A DNA stretch of 20,066 bases from Chara braunii. Lineage: Eukaryota; Streptophyta; Charophyceae; Charales; Characeae. The notes beneath the pieces were generated by a model. The model was not told where the DNA came from, made no database searches, and was given only the letters and a program-made list of their open reading frames with translations. The DNA is taken from NCBI GenBank assembly GCA_003427395.1, contig BFEA01000144.1:1883327-1903392 (forward strand), in the 5' to 3' direction. The position numbers and the translations under genes were made by a program. Below are positions 1-8,041 of the stretch, in pieces (position 1 is the first letter of the stretch; each line of letters opens with the position of its first letter).

Positions 1-63
1 TTTTCTTATTTTTTTAATGTTATCACGCTGTGGGGCTTAAGGCGACTGCAGCTGAGTGAGCCC

Positions 64-64
<1 letters not shown>

Positions 65-109
<45 letters not shown>
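65..109 (+). repeat. Poly-A homopolymer, 45 A
   Basis: An uninterrupted run of A between CCCC and CGG. It may be the tail of an old retroposed copy, but no body or flanking duplication is recognisable. Its exact length in a short-read assembly is unreliable. Confidence 0.9.
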
Positions 110-110
<1 letters not shown>

Positions 111-135
111 GGAACACCACTTTTTGGTGGTCGGC

Positions 136-199
136 CCGTTCACTGTGAACGGCTGTTCAAAAAAAAAAACACCACATGAACGGCCGGTCACGTTCACGG
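136..199. repeat. Paired palindromic GTTCAC words around an A-run
   Basis: Positions 136-152 form an 8-bp-stem palindrome, CCGTTCAC-T-GTGAACGG. After a run of ten A, GAACGGCCGG and CACGTTCACGG follow at about 178-199, so the same word recurs in inverted orientation on both sides of an A-rich centre. This is the same plan, in miniature, as the arms of the small transposons at 690, 5761, 6621 and 6919. Termini and a target duplication are not visible, so membership in that family is an inference. Confidence 0.45.
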
Positions 200-689
200 T
201 TCCGACACTGGTGGGAAGTGTCCCTTCTATGCTGGGGGTCTTAGTCCGGTTGCTTTTTACCAGCATGTTTCATTTTCATGGATTAGGTACTCTTGACCCA
301 ATTTCCAACAGGTGCTGCTCCCCACCAATAGAACGAAGCCATCAGCAGGGTGCTAGGAGCCGCCACTCTTATCAGCGCTCCTAACAATCCGTGAGGGTGT
401 TTATACCTGGGTTATCAGTCCCGCACGGGCCCGGCGGCCCGACCATGCAGCCGGGCCAATGCAACTTGGACCCTCTTGCCCGGATCACCCGGGCGAGGAA
501 ACAAAATAGTTAAAACTTTTTTCTTTTTTTTTCCCTGATCATAGGGCATTTTTGCACCCTCTAAGAGGACCCAAATCTGGTCTTATTTTGTTTTTTGGTT
601 CATGTCATTTTGGAGGGTCCGGGGGGGGGTGGAATTCAGGGCCTACAAGGGGCTTTAAAGGGGTTAAAAGGCCTTTACAGGGTGTTAGA

Positions 690-1110
690 CTAGGCTACCA
701 TCCGGGCAACCCAGTTCACCTTGTTTTCCCGGGCGTCCCCCTGGCTGTGTGTAGCACGGCGAACGTGTTCGCGTCCCTTAACGTTCGCGCGAACGTGTTC
801 GCGCTTTCGCGCGAACAGCTCGCGAACATGTTCGGGCCAACATTTTTTTTTTTTCCGTAAAAAACAAAAAAAAAAAATTATTTTTTTTTTCGGTTTTTCA
901 TTTTTAACTCATGATCGGATATGAATTTGAACATGACTCCAAGGCAAAAGTTGCTTGTATTGTCATTTTACATACCATATATGTTTTTCAGATTTTTCAG
1001 ATAAGTTTTTTTTTTTTTTTAATATTTTTTTATATTCGCGTTCGGAGAGTTTTGGGCGCTTGTTCGCGTTCGGACGAACATGTTCGCGTTCGGACGAGGC
1101 TGTTGTTCAG
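690..1110. mobile_element. Small inverted-repeat transposon, copy A (right end unresolved)
   Basis: The left terminus CTAGGCTACCA at 690-700 matches the terminus of copy C at 6621. The left arm (about 701-840) carries palindromic words GCGAACGTGTTCGCG (759-773), a longer version at 787-804 and GCGAACATGTTCG (822-834). The AT-rich core at 901-997 matches the complement of copy D's core (7057-7153) at 86 of 97 positions in an ungapped hand alignment, with 26 identical bases in a row. The right arm (about 1036-1100) repeats the GAACATGTTCGCG word. I could not find a right terminus or a copy of the left flank GTGTTAGA, so the right limit is approximate and the copy may be truncated. No coding capacity: the open frame through the core also occurs in copy D, but the family looks non-autonomous. 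Confidence 0.7.
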
Positions 1111-2546
1111 CCGACATCATATTGTTATGTGCAAATATGATCTCAATTTATGAAGAGTCAATTTTGTAGCATGCACTGGTAAGGGTGGAACACCTGTAGA
1201 GGCCAGATGCAGTGCATTATGGACTGAGGACGAGTGTAACAACTCAGTGTGTCATACTTCTAAATCACTTGCGGAAGTTGAGGAAACATTATGTATAATA
1301 AGAGACGTTATCGGTAACGCTATCGAATGAACGCACAAATTTGTGAGCACATCATATATATCAGAATTTGCAAAGGGAGATTGCAACAAACTCAAAGGTC
1401 TACAAATGATCGCATCCGGTTCACTTGTACACGATTTGTATAGTTTTGAAGGTTAACGTGCAAAACACATCGTTTGATATCTTATAAATATNAAATTTAG
1501 CTATGGTACGTAATGGAGAAGTAAGTATGAGATCCGNCACNATGAGAGTTAGCAAGAGACACAATATTAATTGTATGGATGAAGAAGAACGAAATTCGTC
1601 GATTTGCTCTTGATAACTATTTCAAATCGCACAAACTTCGTCACANTTTAAAGCGCAACAACATTTACACATTATCGAGTTTATTAACGTAGTGTAGATT
1701 CATCGTGATTTTGCANTNATACAAATTCATCATGCTTATTAACAAAATGNAAGATGAATCAGAGTTATCACAAGGCAATATATCATCAAGTGAGACTTGA
1801 TCACGAGGCAACAACACCGATGAACCGGATATTCATCTCATCATACTGAATAAAAACATATGAGAGAATCATCTCCTAGCGGCGGATCCTCACTTCCTAC
1901 AACTCGTGAACAATGTCGCCCTAGCTGGGGAAATCCACATGACCCAGGTCATGGGCCCAAAGGCATTGAGCTCTATAGTGATGACGACAAAGACTTCAAG
2001 TACTTGTGCTCATTAGAGACATAAGTTAATGTAGAACCCAGCTTATCATACGACTTCGACGAGGAAAATAAGCTTGTTTCTTCTTCGATAATTGATGCAT
2101 GAAAACTATTTGATTTGATGAAGTAATGGTCAAAGCTCGACACTCCTATTCTGCCATGTCCGCCATTACTCCTCCGCACAAACGTTTCGCTCCAGTGTCC
2201 ACTCTATCCGCTTGGACGCCTCCGGCGCGGATGCATCACAACGAAGGTTTCAATTTTTAAATTTTAAACCGGGATCCCACACCGGTGACCTGCGGTGGGC
2301 CTCCCTGTCATCGCCACTGAATCACGCCGATGACGCACAGACATCACAACACGACGACGGACATCCACCCTCGTGGCCGCGTGTATGCGTATGAAATTGG
2401 TCGTTGGAGCCCTCCAAGGGTTTTCCTTGGGACCCATGGAATTCGGACGTGGTGTAACGACGACGCAGAAAACTGAAAATTTTTCCAAGGACTTCATCCT
2501 AACTCCTAAGGATTTTCCAAGGAGGGTCTAACGAGGCCCTATGCCC
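1111..2546. other. Intergenic DNA with ambiguous bases, no gene seen
   Basis: Only short open frames on both strands, none with recognisable protein features. Single N positions cluster between about 1490 and 1750. Around 2400-2520 the words CCAAGG and CCTTGG recur several times. I see no RNA gene, repeat array or transposon terminus. Confidence 0.5.
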
Positions 2547-2766
2547 TGAGGCCCTTTTGCTGTTTTTTCTGATCCAGGGGGTTGTTTGTGAGGATTTCTC
2601 GGCCTCATAAGTTTGATTTTGGATTGCATTCCTCACCTTCCTTCCCCCTCGCCGAAAAAAAGAGGGCATTGAGTCTGCAGATGTACCGAAGTTTCGCAAG
2701 GTCAACTCCAACGAGAGAAACCAAATGATATTGTCCTTTCGGATGAGGGGAAGTGAATCAACGATG
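2547..2766 (+). repeat. Dispersed repeat, copy 1 (without the SINE)
   Basis: Starting at TGAGGCCCTTTT and ending at AAGTGAATCAACGATG, this stretch shares ordered blocks with 10848-10941 plus 11392-11486: TTTTTCTGATCC, a GAAA..AGAGGG block, AGGTCAACTCCAA or AAGTCAACTCCAA, CCAAAT, and GTGAATCAACGATG. At the position where the second copy carries the SINE and its duplicated GGGGCAATGA, this copy reads straight through as GAGGGCATTGAGTCTGCAG. It is therefore a paralogous empty site. Similarity may resume near 2989-3030 (AAAACGG, then TTTTGCTT and TTTGTCCG) after an insertion, compared with about 11505-11560. Confidence 0.65.
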
Positions 2767-2791
2767 TTTTTTTTTTTTTTTTTTTTTTTTT
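2767..2791 (+). repeat. Poly-T run
   Basis: A run of about 25 T directly after the conserved CAACGATG end of the dispersed repeat. A second T-run lies at about 2974-2988 just after CAATG, so 2767-2988 could be an insertion bounded by T-tracts. That is inferred from the second copy, where only a short T-rich stretch sits at this place. Confidence 0.6.
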
Positions 2792-2988
2792 ATAGTTGTG
2801 CTTTTCTTTCAAACTTCAATAGATTAGGGCAAGGTCCCACTTGCACAGATTAGGAGATTTCGGCCATTTATCTTCCTTATCTACGGTCAATATCTCGTAA
2901 TTCGTGAAGATGTAACCTAGCCCGGGGTCGGGTAGGGTGTTTTTCTTTTCTTTTTTTGTTGGGCTCAAAACAATGTTTTTTTTTTTTT

Positions 2989-3261
2989 TCATTTTCTGAA
3001 AACGGCGTTTATTTTGCTTTTTTGTCCGATTATGCTTGGAAGACGAAGCGTCGAGTCATTGGTGGTTAAGGTACAAGACGGTTGTCCATCAGCTATACGC
3101 AAGACTCGTTTTGCGGCCTCCATAATAAAATTGACAAAGGATGATGGAGCTGGCCCTCTGTAGACAGGTTCGTAGCCATAAGGCTGATAATTGAAATGTC
3201 GGACATTGAATCCATTATAAGTTGGGGACCTGGTTAAGTCCCGTAAGAGTGCATGCAACAA
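2989..3261 (-). other. Open frame, possible decayed coding fragment
   Basis: About 90 codons are open on the minus strand, with ordinary amino-acid composition (segments such as NGFNVRHFNYQPYGYEP and FVNFIMEAAKRVLRIADG). The frame begins with TTG and has a stop codon a few codons upstream, so it has no proper ATG start. An overlapping frame at 3215-3538 on the same strand is Arg/Lys-rich in its first half. No family is recognised. It could be a fragment of a degenerate transposon protein or chance. Confidence 0.2.
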
Positions 3262-4371
3262 ATACGTGGCTCCAAATTACTTTGGTTGTTTTCTCGTACT
3301 TGAACTCGGGCCTAACGGCGTAGATATTATGTGCATCGCTACTTAAGTGGGTGGAAACGATAACTCTCTTCCTATCGTCTTCTATATCCCGTCCCGTCAT
3401 CCTCTTCCTCCTGCTTCTCATTCTCCTCTTCTCTCTTCTTTTTTCCGGTTCCAATTGTAAAGACGATTCTGATCTTACCTGCCCTTCTCCCGATCTACTT
3501 CCTCTCAAGCCATCGACATGAACTACGCATCTGGACAACTATTTCTTGCTCGATCCTTCAACCTCGACCACAACTCTAGTTTCGCCAAGTTCACTATCCT
3601 CGACTTAGCCCTGCTCTTCTACAATTGGGCCAACTCAACAACACGCAGACGGCTCAGGTCAAGGGATTGTTGATCGCTCATGTGTTCGGGGAAGTGATAT
3701 GTGGCAGTCGATCGACCGTCATAAAAAAACTTATTCATCCTTATTGTATTCCTTGTGTAGATCTTCGACAATCCGCCTCTTGACATTATCTCGCGGGGTT
3801 GAAACTCGCACACCTAGCAAGTCGTAGAACAATCAATGTCCCCGGCGATGTTCTGTACGAGGTGCTCAGAGATGAGAGTATTTATGGATGATCACAATCC
3901 ACCCACGACCTAACCTGGAGATATCTTGATTTAGCGGCCATCCACGGCGAGGGAATAAACTTTTGGAGTACGCATTAGTGACATTAAGAAGTTCCTTCGG
4001 ATGACGAATCTGAATATGTCTGGTCGGATGTGGGCGATGACAAACAAGACGAAGCATAGTCCACAACAAGGAAGAAGAGGAGTGGAGCGAGCAGTCAGAG
4101 AGATCGGTGGAGTCAAACAATCCTTCCGAGTCAGAAACATCTTACAGCCAGCGCTATGTGGCCGCCTCAGAACAACCATCTCTCCTGATAAGTCGGCCCA
4201 AAGTATTCGGCAATGGATGCCGCTAGTGACGTCGATGACTTATAATCGTCGCGCCGTTGCCATTCCCGGTCGCTTTCCCCCACCTCCACCGCCCGCACGA
4301 TTCGTCCCCGTCCGTCCTCCCACATTAGCTCTTTGTTATCATCCTGTTTTTCACCACCCACTTGACCTCCC
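3262..4371. other. Anonymous DNA with short conflicting open frames
   Basis: Short frames exist on both strands. An ATG-initiated + frame (4001-4537, 178 codons) has an unremarkable first half and then a PPPPPP run and Ser/Pro-rich tail produced by C/T-rich DNA. The last part runs opposite a minus-strand frame at 4372-4746. Nothing allows a choice, and none resembles a known family to me. Confidence 0.3.
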
Positions 4372-4746
4372 TCATCTAAGCTTCCACATGTCGAGTTCCT
4401 CGTCGATTATCACGTCTTCGGCCCCACCCTCTTCTACCAACATTACACTGTCCGTCTTCTTTGTGAAGTTACTCCCCATCCCACAACTAGGTTCTCCCGA
4501 CCCACCCTTTTCTTCGACATCCTTCTTTTCAGCGTAGTGTGGAGGCAATACAACTACATTGAATTCTACTTGGCCATCTTCGAAGTCTTCCTCACTGCGA
4601 AAGATCACGAAGGCATCGGCGATAGAACTACCCGTACTCTTCCCCTCCTTTACACGGATAACCTCGCCGCACTTCCTTACCTGAACCTTCGCTTCAATGT
4701 TTGCCTCACGTAGTGGTCGGTTCGTACGGACTTCCGTCTTGTTCAT
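4372..4746 (-). CDS. Hypothetical acidic protein fragment (weak)
   Basis: Read on the minus strand from the ATG at 4746, this gives 124 residues. The frame is open upstream to 4794, but only from a TTG. The middle and C-terminal parts are acidic (for example FRSEEDFEDGQVEFNVV and VIIDEELDMWKLR). There is no signal peptide, membrane segment or motif that I recognise. A competing Pro/Ser-rich + frame covers much of it, and the DNA downstream on the minus strand continues as other short open frames, so it may be one exon or a decayed gene. The amino-acid composition is more protein-like than that of its antisense rival, which is the only support. Confidence 0.22.
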   Translation of the reverse strand: MNKTEVRTNRPLREANIEAKVQVRKCGEVIRVKEGKSTGSSIADAFVIFRSEEDFEDGQVEFNVVVLPPHYAEKKDVEEKGGSGEPSCGMGSNFTKKTDSVMLVEEGGAEDVIIDEELDMWKLR

Positions 4747-4824
4747 CCAGGGGGGCCTTTTGGGGCATATACGACCATTACGTACGGGATTCAAACCCTC
4801 TGTATGTGATCATGTGGGGGTGTT

Positions 4825-4905
4825 TTGGTGGGCTGAGCGGCTAGGAAGGGGGCGGGTGTCAGGGGGTACCCCCCCCATAAAAAAAAATCAATAATAATAA
4901 TTGCT
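4825..4905 (+). repeat. Head of compound simple repeat, copy 1
   Basis: GGCTGAGCGGCTAGG is followed by GGGCGGGTGTCAGGGGGTAC, a C-run, CAT, and an A-rich stretch with ATA repeats. The same order (GGCTGGGG, TCGGGTGTCGGAGGGTACC, CCCATTC, A-rich, ATT repeats) occurs at 19530-19620, also directly before a GATT tract. The shared head suggests that the following microsatellites belong to a dispersed unit. GGCTGAGCGGC loosely resembles a tRNA A box, which is too weak to call. Confidence 0.55.
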
Positions 4906-4916
4906 TTGTTGAATAA

Positions 4917-4976
4917 TTCATTGATTGATTGATTGATTGGTTAGTTGAATCTATGTTGATTGATTTATTGATTGAC

Positions 4977-5024
<48 letters not shown>

Positions 5025-5056
5025 CGATTGATTGATTGATCGATTGATTGATTGAT

Positions 5057-5096
<40 letters not shown>

Positions 5097-5113
5097 CGAT
5101 TGATTGATTGGTT
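4917..5113 (+). repeat. GATT tetranucleotide microsatellite
   Basis: A nearly continuous GATT array of roughly 190 bases with a few GATC interruptions. It gives open frames of repeated Asn-Gln-Ser-Ile on the minus strand, which are not genes. Confidence 0.95.
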
Positions 5114-5208
5114 GACTTTTTGATCGACGATAACAGACAAAATAAAAACAGGAGAAAATGGGTTAAACAAAATGGTTGATTAATCAATAGAAAAAAAAAG
5201 AAAAAAGA

Positions 5209-5288
5209 ATGACTGATTGATTGGTTGTCAGGGGGTTGCCTCCAGACTTACGCACACACAAACACACAGACACACACACACACACACA

Positions 5289-5330
<42 letters not shown>

Positions 5331-5396
5331 CATCCACGCACACACATCCACGCACACACATCCACGCACACACATTTATACACCCCCACACACACG
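5209..5396 (+). repeat. GATT, G-rich spacer and CA microsatellite unit
   Basis: Short GATT repeats (5211-5224) lead into GGGGGTTGCCTCC (5231-5243) and then a CA-type array with CACGCACACACATC variants up to about 5396. This is the same order as at 5421-5555 and at 19655-20066, with a shorter G/C hairpin. Cys-Val and Thr-His open frames through the array are artefacts of the repeat. Confidence 0.9.
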
Positions 5397-5420
5397 CAGG
5401 AAAACCGTTTTCTTTTTTTG

Positions 5421-5555
5421 ATTAATTGATTGATTGATTGTTGGGGGGGTCGTCTCCCCCCCTCGTGTACACACATACACACACTTAGACATACAGACAC
5501 ACAAACACACAAAGACACCATACACACACACACACACACACACGTACACACACAT
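5421..5555 (+). repeat. GATT, G7/C7 hairpin and CA microsatellite unit
   Basis: GATT repeats (5421-5441) are followed by a hairpin of seven G (5443-5449), TCGTCT, and seven C (5456-5462), then a CA-rich array. The hairpin has the same 7-6-7 architecture as the one at 19926-19945. All copies in the window lie on the same strand. Confidence 0.9.
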
Positions 5556-5760
5556 AATAAGAAAATAAATTAAAAAAATAAAAATTAAAAAGAAAAAGAA
5601 AAAAAACAAAAAACAAAAAAGTAAAGGGAAAAAAACGAATTAAAAACAAAAAAAATAATAAAAATAATGATAAAATAAACGATAAGAGTAATAAAAAAAT
5701 AATGATAAATAGCTATAATTCATAAAATACAATAAATTAAAAAATCAATAAAGCACTAAT
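5556..5760. other. AT-rich spacer
   Basis: A long A/T-dominated stretch of AATAA, AAAAT and AAAAAC words with no gene. It forms the left side of an AT-rich zone, continued at 6519-6612 and 7292-7440, into which small transposons B, C and D are inserted. Confidence 0.6.
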
Positions 5761-6510
5761 AAGGGTTACCTGACCGAACGTTCGGGGGCCCCTGGGCTGG
5801 CCCCCGAACGTTCGGGCGCTCGGGGTCCCGTTCGGGAGCCGAACACCTCCAGGTTCGGCCCCCGCCAAAAATATTTTCGGGGCCTAAGAATAAGTTTTGT
5901 TTTCTGACTATGTTTTTGTGAATTCTCTATGATGTAGCCTACACGCCTATATATTTTTAAGCCATTCTGCTAAGCCAAAAAAACATTTAAAATCGTCAAA
6001 GATGGGGGTGTCAAAACGTTCTCACCCACTCACTATTTTGTTTTTTTTTTCACTTTTAACTTTTTGTTTTCACTTTATTTCGGGGCCTAAAAAAAATTAT
6101 TATTTTTTGAAAAAACATTAATGAGTTATTGATTATGTAAAATACATATCTGTAAATTTTCAGGGCATTTGTCAATGCCAAAAAATAATTAAAAATCCTC
6201 AAAGATGGCAGTGTCGAAAAGGTGTTGGCACACTCACTCATTTTAATTCTCTTTTTATTTTTTCTTATTTTTATCGTAGTTTTTATTTTCTGTATTTGAT
6301 TTTTAATTCGAATTTGGTAAAGAAATTTGATACAGTGCCAGAGCAAATGATGTTTAGTTTATTTTTCTCCATAACATATGTTTTTTTCATAGCTTTTTAA
6401 AAACTTTTTTTTTTTTTTTTTTTTTTTTTGTATGAGTTCGGCTTGAACGACCTTCCGAAGGGGTCCCGTACGTTCGGGCGTTCGGCCCGTCCCGAACGCC
6501 GGTAACCCTG
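5761..6510. mobile_element. Small inverted-repeat transposon, copy B
   Basis: The termini are AAGGGTTACC (5761-5770) and GGTAACCCTG (6501-6510), an inverted repeat with one mismatch. The outer flanks give an imperfect 8-bp duplication: CACTAATA (5754-5761) against CAGTAATA (6512-6519) matches at 7 of 8, while the phase implied by the CAGGG terminus matches at 6 of 8. The left arm contains CCGAACGTTCGG twice inside a 17-bp inverted repeat (5774-5790 with 5799-5815). The right arm (about 6435-6500) repeats CGTTCGGGCGTTCGG. The AT-rich interior holds a 203-bp tandem duplication. At 750 bp and without a long frame it is non-autonomous. The 8-bp duplication and CAGGG-like end fit the hAT superfamily best, which is an inference. 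Confidence 0.75.
5872..6246 (+). repeat. 203-bp internal tandem duplication in copy B
   Basis: Two diverged copies with constant spacing: CGGGGCCTAA at 5878 and 6081, CAAAGATGG at 5997 and 6200, followed by GTGTC, AAAA and CACTCACT in both. Spacing is exactly 203 at both anchors, so the whole AT-rich interior was duplicated in tandem. The copies have since diverged considerably. Confidence 0.8.
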
Positions 6511-6620
6511 TCAGTAATAATTAAAATAATAAATAAATAATAAAATAATTTCATAGTAATAATGATTTAATAATAAAATAATAAAAATATATATATAAAA
6601 AAATAGATATCATAAAATAT

Positions 6621-6895
6621 CTAGGCTACCAGCTGGGCCGCCCGGGTCTCGGGTGGCCAGCCAGTGCAAGGACAAGGGAGGGTTTCAGCAAAAAAAAAAA
6701 AAAATCCAAGAAATCCGAAAAAAGTTATGTTATGCAGAAAAATAAACTGAACAACTTTTGCCTCAGGGTCACATCAAAATTCTTTACCAAATTTAAAATA
6801 TAAAATAAAAATTTAAAATATTTTTTATTTTTTTTATTTTTTAAATCTTTTTGGCCCGGCCGGGCAAGTGACCCCGTGCCAGTCTGGTAGCCTAG
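6621..6895. mobile_element. Small inverted-repeat transposon, copy C
   Basis: The termini CTAGGCTACCAG (6621-6632) and CTGGTAGCCTAG (6884-6895) are perfect 12-bp inverted repeats. Flanks TAAAATAT (6613-6620) and TGAAATAT (6896-6903) match at 7 of 8, an aged 8-bp target duplication. The arms use GGCC and CCCGGG words (left GGGCCGCCCGGG, right GGCCCGGCCGGGC). The core at about 6710-6783 shares AATCCGAAAAA, TTATGTTATG, CAACTTTTGCCT and the TCACATCAAAATTC region with copy D in the same orientation. It is 275 bp with no coding capacity. Confidence 0.85.
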
Positions 6896-6918
6896 TGAAA
6901 TATAAAATTACTTTAATT

Positions 6919-7283
6919 CTAGGTTGTTGGATAGGACGTCCGGGACCCCCCTGACCGTCCGGGATGTCCGACCGGACGTCTGGTCGGCCGTCCGACTGGA
7001 CAGCGGTTGTCCGACCTAGCGCAAAAAAAAAAAAAAAAAAAAAAAATGATTCTCAAAAAAATCTGAAAAATATATATGTTATGTAATTTAACAATACAAG
7101 CAACTTTTGCCTTGGATTCATGTTCAAATTCGCAGTCAATCATGAGTTAAAAATCGAAAACCGAAACAAAAATATTTTTTTTTTTATGAAAAAAAAACTT
7201 TTTTTCCCGGACGACGGGGGTACCGGACGTATGGGGGAGACGTCCGGGGGAGACGACCGGCCCCCGGACCATTGGTAACCTAG
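6919..7283. mobile_element. Small inverted-repeat transposon, copy D
   Basis: The left end is CTAGGTTGTTGG (6919) and the right end is GGTAACCTAG (7274-7283). The element is flanked by a perfect 8-bp duplication CTTTAATT (6911-6918 and 7284-7291), which fixes both boundaries. The left arm (about 6930-7020) is built from GGACGTCCGGG, GTCCGACC and GGACGTCTGG. The right arm (7205-7270) uses GGACGTATGGG, GACGTCCGGG and CCCCCGGACC. The core (7057-7153) is the reverse complement of copy A's core at 86 of 97 positions. The minus-strand open frame through the core and arm is shared with copy A only because the DNA is, and I do not call it a gene. The element is 365 bp and non-autonomous. Confidence 0.88.
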
Positions 7284-7291
7284 CTTTAATT

Positions 7292-7741
7292 ACATATAAA
7301 ACAAAAACTAAGCATTAATATTTAAAATAATAAATCACTATTCTCTAGAAATAGACAAAAAAATAAAAATGAAAAATCATAATAAATAAAAAATAGAAAA
7401 GTAAAAAAGACTTTCCTTTTCGAACTTCATTTTTTCGCCACAATGAAGGTTACCGCTAGCCGATAAGGTCGCAAGAACCTAACCACATAACTTCTACAAT
7501 TTAAACCCCCCCCCCCGGGAAATATACACTAACTTCTACAAAAAAACATAAAAATTATGGGACGCACACCTCGACACGGACTCATATACACACACAAAAG
7601 TTGTTTTTCTTTCTCTTTTTGCATACCACGAAAAAAATGAGCAAATAGAGATGATGATAGACTTATAAACGACAAACGGAAAGCGTCCTCCGGGAACACC
7701 CAGTAGAAAAAGATTTTTTGGATAGACAAAAACTCGTGGCT
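7292..7741. other. AT-rich, then anonymous DNA
   Basis: AT-rich DNA continues to about 7440, then mixed composition with a run of about a dozen C (7506-7517). No gene or RNA is recognised. The minus-strand frames at 7529-7816 are Phe/Ser-rich low-complexity translations. Confidence 0.5.
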
Positions 7742-8041
7742 CACTTCCAAGCAGATTGGCACGATGGGACTGGATAAACCGCATCGTGAAAAATATGCCA
7801 CAACATGAGCAAACACTTATACACTAAAAGACTAATTAGACTACGATCTCTCCGCTTTTGTGTAAGCACACCACACACAAAAAAACGAACAAGAATAAAA
7901 AAACAAAAAAACGAAGAGAAGCATATGATGACGGAATGGTGAGGTACTTCGAAGTAAATTGGCATGTCAAATATGGACAAATCACAGTACGGAATTTATA
8001 CCATAGCATGGGCTAAACAAAGTCACTAAAAGACTAATTAG
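7742..8041 (+). repeat. Degenerate tandem duplication, period about 203 bp
   Basis: CACTTCCAAGCAGATTGGCA at 7742 aligns with TACTTCGAAGTAAATTGGCA at 7945. CACTAAAAGACTAATTAG at 7822 recurs exactly at 8024. The intervening sequence is partly alignable. Offsets of 203 and 202 indicate an old tandem duplication. No transposon ends are visible. Confidence 0.55.

Larger units (their letters stand above)
1..689. other. Intergenic DNA with homopolymers and GC-rich palindromic words
   Basis: No supportable gene. The short open frames here cross the poly-A run and GC-rich palindromes and look accidental. The stretch holds a 45-A run, two inverted GTTCAC-type words (listed separately) and a GC-rich patch at about 404-500 built from GGGCCCGG, GCCGGGCC and CACCCGGGCG. 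That patch resembles the arms of the small transposons further right, but no second terminus was found, so it is only a possible remnant. Confidence 0.6.

Noticed and set aside
911-1153. Similar predicted peptides at 911-1153 (+) and 6919-7143 (-), which look like a conserved protein
   Set aside because: The shared peptide lies in the AT-rich core of copies A and D. Similarity is equally strong at the DNA level, includes non-coding flanks and ends in homopolymers, so it reflects the transposon and not a protein.
2918-2935. GTAACCTAG near 2919 as the right terminus of copy A or another transposon
   Set aside because: No GC-rich palindromic arm lies on the expected inner side, and no copy of the left flank GTGTTAGA follows it.
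4829-4841. tRNA A-box-like GGCTGAGCGGC as the head of a second SINE
   Set aside because: It departs from the consensus, has no B box at the right distance downstream, and the corresponding region near 19545 does not preserve it.
5251-5555. CRISPR-like array or telomeric repeat
   Set aside because: The units are dinucleotide and tetranucleotide microsatellites without unique spacers. No TTAGGG or TTTAGGG-type repeats are present.
4859-5609. Minus-strand frames of repeated Asn-Gln-Ser-Ile and Cys-Val, and + frames of Thr-His
   Set aside because: These are direct translations of the GATT and CA microsatellites.
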